NCBI GenBank assembly: GCA_946406115.1
Contig: OX291547.1
Location: 1,617,001-1,681,000, forward strand
Source of the DNA: Apoda limacodes
Taxonomy: Eukaryota; Arthropoda; Insecta; Lepidoptera; Limacodidae
DNA length: 64,000 nucleotides
Direction: 5' to 3'
Shown here one piece after another: positions 55,225-64,000 of the stretch (position 1 is the first letter of the stretch; the number at the start of each line of letters is the position of its first letter). The position numbers and the translations under genes were made by a program. The notes below the pieces were generated by a model. It was not told the origin of the DNA, ran no database searches, and saw nothing but the letters and a program-made list of their open reading frames with translations.

Positions 55225-55498
55225 TTTTCCTATATTTGCGATTTCAGACATTCCTTTGTGTCAAATTTCGTGATTTTGGGACAACGGGAAGTACCCCATA
55301 GGTTTTGATATAGAAGATTGATTTTTTACAGCTTTAAGGGAACGTAGACCTTTGTATTTGATATCCATTTCAACTTGATATCTCCACGCGTTCTTAAGTA
55401 AAAGGGCCTTGACAGACAGATAGACAGACAGACAGACGAACAACAAAGTGATCCTATGGAGGTTCCTTTTTCCTTTTTAGGTACGGAACCCTAAAAAA
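55225..55498 (-). repeat. GGCCGG-ending repeat, 5' portion, reverse orientation
   Basis: The right side is the element's left end in reverse ('ttttaggtacggaaccctaaaaa' at 55476-55498). The GACAGACAGACA run is at 55410-55437, and 'acgggaagtaccccataggttttga' is near 55274. The GGCCGG end is absent, so the copy is truncated at 55225. Confidence 0.75.
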
Positions 55499-56390
55499 CA
55501 ATAGTCTGCCAATGATGTGGTGCCAGAAGCATGAATGCACTCGTATATGTGTGAGTTTATTGTTATTATTTTGCCATTCAATAAACAGTAGGTATTGTTT
55601 TAGCGTATCCCATATCATATCACAATCTGAACCACTTTAGTGACTATGGGTCGCTTCAAAATTCTTTGTCATTGATTTCTTGACTAAGATATAATAAATG
55701 TTTGATTTGAACGTAGCTATGAATTGATAACATATTATACTGTATGGGCGGACAGCGCAGAGCAGACTGGCCCAACCTTGCACGCGCTTACCCTGTAGGT
55801 GTATGGTTCGCTGTTACCAATTACACACAAAAAGCTGGTTACAAAAAAAAACATGGACCTACTTATTGTTAGTTTTACTTCGATTTGTTCGGTAATTTTA
55901 TCACAATGAAAAAAACATGCGCGATACGTACTCATTTGTATACACAAATTCATCATTCTTTTATAGCAAATAATGGATAGGCAAATAACCTTCATTGTAA
56001 GCGTAACATGTATTAGATATTTCGTCGACGAGGCCGTTCTCGGCTATTCATAACACAATCAAATTAATATTAATAAATAGACTTAACAAAAATTGAAAAA
56101 CTTTAAACATGACATTTGCCGATATGACAAAGGGTGAGAGAGAATGGCAGGAAGTAAAACCACGTAAGCCCAAAAAAAACTACCGGTACTTAGGCAATAC
56201 TGGGATCAGGGAGAATGAAGGGAAATTTAGGGCCTATATTCATAACAGAGATTGTGAAATTAGAAAACAATACGTTTAAAAAGGATCGATCGAAGACAAA
56301 ATTGTCTATGTTTATGAATGACAAACTATGGCCACAGGGAACTATTTTCCGCTTATAAGCATAAAAACGCACACGGTCCTAACATAAAAC
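55499..56390. other. spacer, no gene seen
   Basis: AT-rich. The frames at 55735-55995 and 56190-56372 have no recognisable domain. Sequence just upstream of 56395 could be LINE 5' UTR but cannot be distinguished. Confidence 0.4.
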
Positions 56391-56394
56391 CTAA

Positions 56395-57690
56395 ATGACA
56401 GACTGTTTCATAAACAGAAGCACAAAGTTAGTAAGTTTCAACTGCAAAATCGTAAAGCGCTCCGTCCTCAACATCAGGCAATTATGTCAAACTTATGACA
56501 TTATTGCATTACAAGAGACGTGGTTGATGCTAGAGGATATCCCATTTCTGGACACCATTGACAGCAACTTCGGATGCACTGGGAATTTAATGATAGACAC
56601 TAGGGTTGGCAAACTGCGCAGCCGACCCTTCGGAGGAGTTGCCCTGCTGTGGAATAAACTAATGTTTCGTGAAGTGTCGGTAGTGCAGTGCGGTAATCCG
56701 GGTGTCTATGCATTAAAAATTGCAACGGATGCTGCGTTTGTGTATGTGTTTAGTGTTTACATGCCTATAGATAAATTGGATAATTTAACGGAGTTTACGG
56801 ATATTCTCATCTTGGTGAGTGCTATTATAACTAATGACAATGTGGAAACTGTATTCATATTAGAAGACTTTAATGCACAACCAACAAAATCATTTTTTAA
56901 AGAGCTATAGGCATTCTGTAGTAATGAAAACTGGACTTGTGTAGATGTAGACAGATTAGGACTTTTTTCAGCTATACCTTTGTAAGTGAGTGGCACGGTT
57001 CACGGAGCTGGCTTGATCACTTCTTGGTCACGAGCTCAGCTTTGAAAACAGCACTTAACACATTTATGACGTGCACTGTTCTGATCACCATCCTTTAGTA
57101 TTGGAATGTAATTTAAATGTGATAATTCCTTAAATGCTAGATCAACATAAGCCTAATAAAAATACAGTTATTTTTGCTATGTATAGAGAACTCGAACAAA
57201 CCGAGTTGTATACTAAGATGTATGAAAAATTAGGTTTAATTAAATATCCTGATATTCTTTCTGACTGTGGTAATAGTCTACGTGACGTTTGAAACCACAA
57301 ACTTGCTACAGATAATTTTGATAATAAAATAATAAATGCCTAGAGTGAAGCAGCATCTGTCAGTGGTACACAACGTAGTGTCAAACCTAAAAAGAAGCCA
57401 GTAGTAGGGTGGAACAAGAATGTGAGCTAAGCCACAGGCAGTCCAGGTGTAAATTCCATAAGTGGCAACTATATGGCAAACCTACACCTAGACGCGTATT
57501 TGACGAGTTGATACAAGGTCGTAAAATCGGAAAATGGACCTCATAGCATCGCACCATAAAAAATAATTATTTTATAGGTTTTTGGAAGGCGACCAACAAA
57601 TCTCCCTGTGAGTGTTGACGGTATCAGTGAGCATGGTCTTATTGCTGGTATGTTTGCAGTGCAGTGTGGGACCGCATGGTTAGGGGATGT
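56395..57690 (+). pseudogene. LINE endonuclease region (CR1/L2-like), broken
   Basis: An open 171-codon frame (56395-56910) encodes the N-terminal endonuclease domain of a LINE ORF2: 'VSFNCKIVKRSVLNIRQLC' (residues 13-31), catalytic-E block 'IIALQETWLM' (36-45), 'FGGVALLWNKLMF', 'VYVFSVYMP' and 'VFILEDFNAQP', where the usual G-D-F-N reads E-D-F-N. Past the stop at 56908 the text continues in other frames: 'SRSWLDHFLVTSSALKTA' (near 57000-57055), 'DHHPLVLECNLNV' near 57084, 'KKPVVGWN' near 57395 and 'FWKATNKSP-VSVDGISEHG' near 57576-57645. No RT core follows. Clade assignment is tentative. Confidence 0.8.
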
Positions 57691-58689
57691 GCACAATAAT
57701 TACTGTTGTATAACTCGTATACTTGTAAAAAACGTACTTTAAAACATAAGGAATCTGTTACAAAATAGACAAGTAGGGTTTATTCAAAACTTTGAGTGTT
57801 TCACCGTGGCGGTTCCTGTTACTAATGATGATCCACGCAGCTGACAACTGAAACGCAATATGCGAGTGTCGCTTTCAACCTGCCGTATAGACTGAACTGA
57901 ACTAATTTGCACACCGGGCGCGAGCGACGCACGGTCAATGTCGTACCAAGTGAAAGGGCCATGCGTCATCGCTTATCTTTACCTGGTGGTAAGCTGACCT
58001 GAGGATGATTACCTAATATATATATTTTAAAAACCAAACTCGGGCGAGGGGAAACAGCGACCGAAAACTGTCCTTACAATCTCAATACTAAAAATCCAAC
58101 GATTCCTCGCACAAAGACAGTGCAGGGAGGGGGAAGGCGTGGTGAAACAGTGAAGGTTGCAAGTTAATAAAGGAAGGTATTAGAGGAATGGGTAGGACTC
58201 AACTTACGTGGAGCAAGATCAAATCTGGAAATGGGATCCCAGTCTTCGTGAGGAGGACGTCTCATGTTGGCGGAGGAAGGGAACCTATCGGAGGACGTCA
58301 CTCCAATCGCGGTCACTCAATAATGGGGTGCGACATTCTCTCACTCACCCTCCGTAGATGGATTGTGTCTGTTAAATTTACCTCCAGGTCCGATCAGAGA
58401 TCCGATGGGAAGGAGAAGCTGCCCCGGCCGTGACAGGCACGGAGGTCCGGACCCTGCATGGCGGCGAAGTCTGTGGGGATCGCACCTGAACTGCCATCCA
58501 GGGAGGGTTGCCCTCATCAACTGCCCTCTCACCGTTGCGCGACAACCTAACCGGTCTGTCTGTAATAAATAAATAAACAACATCCTGAACCTGTTGTTGA
58601 CGAGGCTAGATCTTCGTCTGGATCAAACTGAAAAACAAACATCTATAAACCGTTTTATATTGTGTACTAGTAACATTAGCTCTACTAGG
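57691..58689. other. GC-rich block, unidentified repeat
   Basis: Two GC-rich segments (57780-57990 and 58090-58560) contrast with the AT-rich surroundings. The second ends 'ctgtctgtaataaataaataaacaac', which looks like the simple tail of a retroelement or SINE. Open frames at 57784-57969, 58188-58433 and 58341-58583 lack recognisable domains. Probably transposon-derived. Confidence 0.35.
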
Positions 58690-59140
58690 TTTTAAGTGGA
58701 GTTTGACATAAGTTTGGTTTTGCTAAGATTTATTTCAGTTCCCGCTTCTCTGCTAGCTTTTTGGAGCAAGTGGATCATTGATTCTAGTTTAGCACTGTTC
58801 TCTGATAGCAAGACTATATCGTCAGCAAATCTTAAGTGACTGATGCGCTTTCATTTATATTCAAAACCTCTGTATCCCAATCCAATTTGTTTATCCTAAA
58901 TAAATATACGGGGCAATAAAGGGTCGCCTTGCCTTACTCCTCTTTGAATTGAAAAAGAGGGACCAGTCGACTCTAATTTTACTTTGCTTGTGTTATTCTT
59001 GTAAAGGAATTTTAAAAGTGTAATATACTTGCTCCCTGCTTGTTTTGAATGTAGAGCTTCCCATATTGAAGAGTGAATTATAGTGTCAGAGGCCTTTTGA
59101 TAGTCTATAAAGGTTATGCAGAGTGGTCTCTGGAACTCTT
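58690..59140 (-). mobile_element. RTE-like reverse transcriptase fragment
   Basis: Minus-strand reading gives 'CITFIDYQKASDTIIHSSIW' (59114-59055, motif A with F-I-D-Y and a degenerate K-A-F-D), 'ALHSKQAGSKYITLLKFLYK', 'SIQRGVRQGDPL' (about 58960-58925, motif B G-V-R-Q-G-D) and 'LRFADDIVLLSEN' (about 58835-58795, catalytic A-D-D). One stop lies between motifs B and C. The G-V-R-Q-G-D and F-A-D-D-I-V-L-L wording is typical of RTE-type RTs. Confidence 0.85.
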
Positions 59141-60209
59141 ACTCGCCTACCTATATTAACACATAATAAATAGAAAATACTTTTGTCTTTACGATTAGTT
59201 ACTTTTTAGTAACATAAATATCTTATCTTGCATATTTATGTTAATTATGATTGTATTATATATATATATATATATATTGTTTCTTTTTTTTTCTCTGCTC
59301 GTTCACTTATTAGTCAGGACGATGTCGTTATGTTAAGATTAGCTATAATTTATCATTGTGGAAGATGATACTATGATACGATGATAATTTGACTTTGTAG
59401 CATAGTTCTCAACTAGTATGGAGGTCAAAGAGTATTGTCTACAGTCTACACTCCATGCTTAATGATTCAAATGCATGATGTATACACACAAACACACACA
59501 CACACACACACACATCGTGCATTTAGATCATAATGAACTTAAGCATGGAGTAAAACTGCATTTTAAACAAGAAATACGTAAAAACATTTTTTTATAAACA
59601 AGCTTTCATCAGATCCTAGTTATCGTTTAAGACCAGAGTAGGTACTTGTCAACTTGTCTACTTGTCAACTTGTCAAGGCCAATCAAACAAGCCCAAACTC
59701 GATAGGGTAGCGTCGTTTAGATACATAGATCCTATGGCCACCTTCCGGCTTCATCATCAGACAGACACGGGACACGGGACAGGTGACACTAAATAAAACT
59801 CCCACGAAAAGTTATTATAATCAAATTCCCTATTTTATGCTCGTGAAATCGCAGGGAGAACCTACCTATATACCAGTAGGTGCAAAGACTATACCAGAAT
59901 CATGCCAAACACTACATGCCAGAATACGTATTGTTGAGGTGGAGGTGAGGACATATCAGAAAGACTTATTCAGGAGTAGGAGCTTCATGTTGCAGTGGAG
60001 TCTGTTGTTTATTTACTGAAAACGATATAGATTACACCTATAGCTAGAATGTAAATCGAGTTATCAAACGTGAGGAAAATGAGAACCTAAGGACATATAA
60101 ATAAGTTTCATAACGTAGAATGGATCGACAGAAGTAAATAACTTTCATTTATTAAATACTAGCTTTTAATTTGGTTATCAGCGTGGGATTCCTACGTACG
60201 TTAGAGAGG
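59141..60209. other. spacer with microsatellites
   Basis: (AT)n at about 59258-59277 and (AC)n at about 59488-59513. Otherwise unremarkable; no gene. Confidence 0.5.
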
Positions 60210-60897
60210 TAGGGCACTGCAAGTACTCGCTCGAATAAGTCGCCCCAACAAATAAAGCGGGGCAAAGCGAGTACTTGCTCGAATGAGCGGCCCGAACACT
60301 AACTTTAAGTAGTGTTGTGTTCCTGGCGGTGAGTAAGGTTGCCAGAGCTCTTTGAGGATTTGCTGCGCGGACAGCGGAGGACCGGCGGTGCTTGTTGCTG
60401 TCATTGCTCGGCGTAAACGCGGCGTGCTTGTCCGGCTGTCAGGAAGACCTGATGAAACGACTGACCGCTGGCCACCCGCAGCTTGAACGGGTTCCCGAAC
60501 CCAGGGATCACTTAATCTCCGCCCTGGGAGGCTGATCCGCCAGCCTGTGTAAAGTCTCTGAAGTGGTAGTCGTGCCGGAGAAGGAGACCGGAGTGGACCC
60601 GGCTACTACAACAGAGGGGGATCAGGGGCCCTTCCGCCCGCCGTGCCAGCAACCGTATTATCTGTGCCGACTGTGAATTCTAGTACCGCACCTTTTGTCC
60701 TCTAAGCTGTCTGTGCAGTGAATCCTCATATTTAGTATAAGTAACTTTCAAGAAGTTATTGGATTTTTGAAGGGTCGGCAACGCGCGTGTGATACCCCTG
60801 GTGTTGCAAGCGTCCATAGGCCACGGTGACCGCTTACCATCCGGGGCGGACCGTGTGCTTGTTTGCCACCTTAGTGGTATATAAAAAAAAAAAAAAC
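60210..60897 (+). mobile_element. internally deleted LINE family A (5' UTR joined to 3' end)
   Basis: The left part (to about 60745) is GC-rich and includes a segment matching 9840-10060, the sequence immediately upstream of the family A endonuclease reading. At about 60749 it passes directly into the last ~150 bp of family A ('aagaagttattggatttttgaagggtcggcaacg ... gccaccttagtggtat') and a poly-A at 60884-60896. All of ORF2 is missing. The junction lies in a shared 'tttcaa' microhomology. The result looks like a non-autonomous LINE derivative with both terminal regions retained. Confidence 0.8.
60219..60278 (+). repeat. hairpin at the 5' end of the deleted LINE
   Basis: GCAAGTACTCGC (60219-60230) and GCGAGTACTTGC (60267-60278) are perfect 12-bp reverse complements. 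Between them GCCCC (60242-60246) and GGGGC (60258-60262) can extend the stem. The same arms also form a direct repeat through 'gctcgaat-ag'. Confidence 0.7.
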
Positions 60898-61357
60898 GTG
60901 GAATTTCTACGGCGATTCCGTAGTTATAGTAAAGAAGTTTGCTATAGCTGTAGCTACAGTGCATTCGCAAGGAATTCAATTATAGTAACTCGGATTTCTG
61001 CGGAAGTTTCCGGAAAAAGCAGTCTACTGGTATGTCCTCACGTCTCGTCAACTTAGTTTTCAGATTAGCTTCAGCAAAATTTTAGCTTAATTGTATGATC
61101 TGCTGCTTCGCGAGGGATGGATGGAAGAAAGAAACAAATTTACAAACTTTATTTGTAATAAAAGTATTGACTGCATAACTAGATTATATAAGATAATAGA
61201 GATTATATAATACTAAACAGAAGTTCAGTACTAAACCTACTTCTTATTATGAACATATGACGATTTACGAGCCTTTTACAAGTAACAAAAAAACTCATTA
61301 CCTAGTATCGGTAGCAGAATGGTATTGTACTCGCAACGTAACAGTAAGTAGTGCAGA
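60898..61357. other. AT-rich spacer
   Basis: No gene or repeat recognised. Confidence 0.4.
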
Positions 61358-61482
61358 GCTGCTGCAGCGCTGCACTACTGTGGCTGCTGCAGCGCTGCAC
61401 TACTGTGGCTGCTGCAGCGCTGCACTACTGTGGCTGCTGCAGCGCTGCACTACTATGGCTGCTGCAGCGCTGCGCTATTGTG
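61358..61482 (+). repeat. 25-bp minisatellite, five copies
   Basis: Units GCTGCTGCAGCGCTGCACTA-CTGTG begin at 61358, 61383, 61408, 61433 and 61458, with substitutions only in the last two. Each unit has CTGCAG and AGCGCT palindromes. Open frames through it are translations of the repeat. Confidence 0.95.
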
Positions 61483-63124
61483 GCTAAGCAGTCAGCGGCC
61501 TCAATAGCGAATTCCGTCGTTTGTATCGCTATATAATGGACTCGCGTGCGGCGGTTGCGTAAGCGTGCTGTATCTACAGCAAGTAAGGTGCCGCGATTTG
61601 TGCTGTGGTCTAAAGTAGAGCGATAACTTATCTTTTGAATTATTAACTGAACTACTGCTACTAAAGAGTATTGATGGTTCGGTTATTTACAACAGACGGA
61701 CTATACTACTACAAAGTTTAATAAGGTCATCCACCGAACTACAACCACTTTTAGTAGAGGATAATTGTTCAAAGTAATTGTTAGAGAAAATTGTTGCTGA
61801 AAGGAATTGAAAGAACAACAATAAAGAGTATTTTTGACATTTTACGACTAACCTATTAAAAGTTTATCAGGTTAGTCGTAGTATAGTTAGGAAAACTTTT
61901 TAATTTAGTTTTTACTCCTTTTAATGCCCGTGTTGATTAAAAACTTGGGGAACTTGTGCAATCCTGGTGGAAATTGCGGAAAATAATAACATTAAGTTTG
62001 CAAGGAACTTTTTAATTGCTAATAGTAAGTTAATCGAGTTTAGACTTGTCTGAATTATCTTAGTGTGTCAAAAGATCACAGAGTGGCAGAGAGAGTGTTT
62101 TGTGACGCAGAATTGAGATAGTAATAGGAGTTTTTAATTAACATAATTTATTTAAGTGACTTACCATATGTATGTTGACTGGTGCTGGTTATCGGAGTTA
62201 TATATAATTTAAGATCGCGCTCCGCCTGTGACTCGTCCCACTCCCCTGTGGCTCCCACGGGCCGAGCTGACCGCTTACCTTGGACCGCTTGAGACCACAA
62301 TACACGTTCAATTAACCGTTTATTTTTGGTATCTTGTTTGTTTTTAAAATGACGCAGATCGAGATTGCTCAAGGATCCTAGTTATCTAGTCTATAATAAT
62401 GTTGTTTAATTGGTCTCTAAAAAAAATGGTTGACTTTATTATATTAAATAATTTTTTTATACCAGAAAGTGAAGTAATAAAAAAGGCAGCTGTTTCATAT
62501 CCTTAAATTAAAATTTTAAATTAAACAAAATAGTACGAATAGTTATAAGTACAAATACATTTGAGAACTTTACAGCTGTGGCCTTATGTACAACGTATGT
62601 ACAACACCCGGGAAAAAAGTGCTTCATTTTTCAAATTTTAAGATAGAAAACAAACAATAGGGATATTCGAAATTATTAGTAAACTTCGTTTGTGTAGAAC
62701 ACGGAGCCTCGAGGCCGTTCATAATGATGGAATTTGATCTGGAAAGTACCTTGATATCGGTACAGCTATCAATGAAGGGTTTAAGACTCGCAGAATCAAC
62801 GTTTTCAAGCAAATTTGAACGAAATTGTGTCTGAAATTTGACAGCCCAAGATTCTGGATTTTTTATTTATGAGATAGCAACATTTGAGAATAATTTTACC
62901 GGTTTAAATTTTTCCTTCCGAACAATACAATACAAAAATAAAGAAAGTTTTTTCCGTCATTAACGAATTTGACTTCTGATCTATCAAAAATACTCAGATA
63001 AAAGTTATACTAAAAAGTTTTTTTTTACTTTTATTAAACGATAGAAAAGTAAAATAATGTTTAATTTAGACTAATTGGGCGGAACTCATTATAACCCAAC
63101 TAAATAAAGCGTCATTGCTACAGT
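61483..63124. other. spacer, no gene seen
   Basis: AT-rich. A GC-richer patch at 62205-62300, read on the minus strand, contains two donor-like sites (after 'gcggtccaag' near 62277 and after 'acatatg' near 62166), but no convincing exon can be defined. Contains 'gttagtcgta' in inverted arrangement near 61848-61881. Confidence 0.35.
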
Positions 63125-63588
63125 ATATAACACTATAAGTATATAACACTATAAGTATATAACACTATAAGAATATAACACTATAAGTATATAACACTAT
63201 AAGTATATAACACTATAAGTATATAACACTATAAGTATATAACACTATAAGTATATAACACTATAAGTATATAACACTATAAGTATATAACACTATAAGT
63301 ATATAACACTATAAGTATATAACACTATAAGTATATAACACTATAAGTATATAACACTATAAGTATATAACACTATAAGTATATAACACTATAAGTATAT
63401 AACACTATAAGTATATAACACTATAAGTATATAACACTATAAGTATATAACACTATAAGTATATAACACTATAAGTATATAACACTATAAGTATATAACA
63501 CTATAAGTATATAACACTATAAGTATATAACACTATAAGTATATAACACTATAAGTATATAACACTATAAGTATATAACACTATAAGA
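63125..63588 (+). repeat. 16-bp satellite, 29 perfect-length copies
   Basis: Twenty-nine consecutive 16-mers ATATAACACTATAAGT. The only differences I see are the final base of unit 3 (63172) and of the last unit. There is no length variation. Confidence 0.98.
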
Positions 63589-63677
63589 TTCGTGTACAAT
63601 TCATCTCCACAAAGTGAGTCTTACCTCTGCCGTTGCGCCGGAGGTTCTTCTTGTTCTGGGACAACTTTTTTTTGGCT

Positions 63678-63836
63678 CATATATACATATATACATATAT
63701 ACATATATACATATATACATATATACATATATACATATATACATATATACATATATACATATATACATATATACATATATACATATATACATATATACAT
63801 ATATACATATATACATATATACATATATACATATAC
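63678..63836 (+). repeat. (CATATATA)n 8-bp array
   Basis: Nineteen full copies of CATATATA from 63678 plus a partial, uninterrupted. Frames on both strands (Y-I-H-I and M-Y-I-C) are repeat artefacts. Confidence 0.98.
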
Positions 63837-64000
63837 GAACAAAGTTGGTTTAGACAGAATATGAATTAATAACTCTTTAATAAAATAGATCTAACTCTTC
63901 AATAAAGATTAACGAATCGATCTCTGTACGGAAGCCTCAAAAACGTTGTTGCAGAGATATTTTTGCTACTCGCTATTCAGTAGGTGCCTATACTAGCGTA
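63837..64000. other. window end, no feature seen
   Basis: AT-rich sequence with no recognised element. Confidence 0.4.

Noticed and set aside
61257..61536. Ala/Leu/Cys-rich ORFs
   Set aside because: They are translations of the 25-bp GCTGCTGCAG repeat. The frames differ between copies and none shows a domain.
62148..62372. Minus-strand exon between donor-like sites
   Set aside because: Two donor-like sites but no acceptor that defines an exon, and no recognisable product.
63592..63869. Overlapping ORFs on both strands rich in Y-I-H-I / M-Y-I-C
   Set aside because: They are translations of the (CATATATA)n array.

Overview
This is an AT-rich eukaryotic nuclear window that looks like intergenic or intronic DNA from a moth or butterfly. 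The evidence is its repeat content. There are many non-LTR retrotransposon copies ending in a 'gcaaacaagc ... gcggtcaccgtagcctat' tail (read on either strand). There is a repeat family running from AGGGTTCCGTAC to a GACTCGCACTTGGCCGG end. There is a tRNA-headed SINE, Helitron-like repeats starting near 'ctactaatattat', and a Penelope-like fragment. These are repeats I associate with Lepidoptera. No complete host gene is visible. Almost every protein-like stretch is a decayed transposon.

Layout. 1-5.6 kb: scattered repeats, a LINE 3' fragment, SINEs on both strands and a Jockey-like endonuclease fragment with an internal 165-bp duplication. 5.6-11 kb: AT-rich spacer, a hairpin repeat, tandemly duplicated GGCCGG-family repeats and a LINE 5' end. 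11-17.5 kb: a LINE rearranged as in twin priming, a LINE 3' UTR copy, and a decayed multicopy-family gene split by an antisense LINE with a nearly intact reverse transcriptase. 17.5-24 kb: mostly non-repetitive. It holds the best host-gene candidates: a spliced-looking exon at 18260-18451 and a GC-rich first exon with a strong donor at 21677. 24.2-24.8 kb: a 571-bp element with about 110-bp inverted ends and an apparent 8-bp target duplication. 24.9-31 kb: a near full-length LINE (esterase-like ORF1; endonuclease/RT ORF2) carrying a second RT fragment in its 3' UTR. 31-35 kb: tandem repeats, including a 30-bp satellite with an exact 331-bp higher-order period, plus a 5S-rRNA-like site. 37.7-40.8 kb: LINE remnants, one nested in another. 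41.4-42.6 kb: a Penelope-like end and a 47-bp satellite with a duplicated five-unit block. 43.5-54 kb: Helitron-like, RTE-like and GGCCGG-family remnants in AT-rich spacer. 54.2-55.5 kb: two minisatellites. 56.4-60.9 kb: LINE endonuclease and RTE remnants and an internally deleted LINE. 61.3-64 kb: three simple tandem arrays.

For cross-reference the LINEs are grouped here by sequence. Family A ends in the 'cacc-tta-gtggtata' tail. Family B has an SGNH-like ORF1 and a TTTGATTTTG tail. Family C is Jockey-like. RTE-like pieces end in GAA repeats. One further CR1/L2-like endonuclease copy is separate. Clade names rest on remembered motif resemblance, not on a search. I see no CRISPR, operon or bacterial feature, and no convincing new multi-gene system. 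The most notable observations are the two higher-order satellites, the long-TIR element, the twin-primed LINE, the LINE-interrupted gene-family copy and the three dispersed 5S-like sites.
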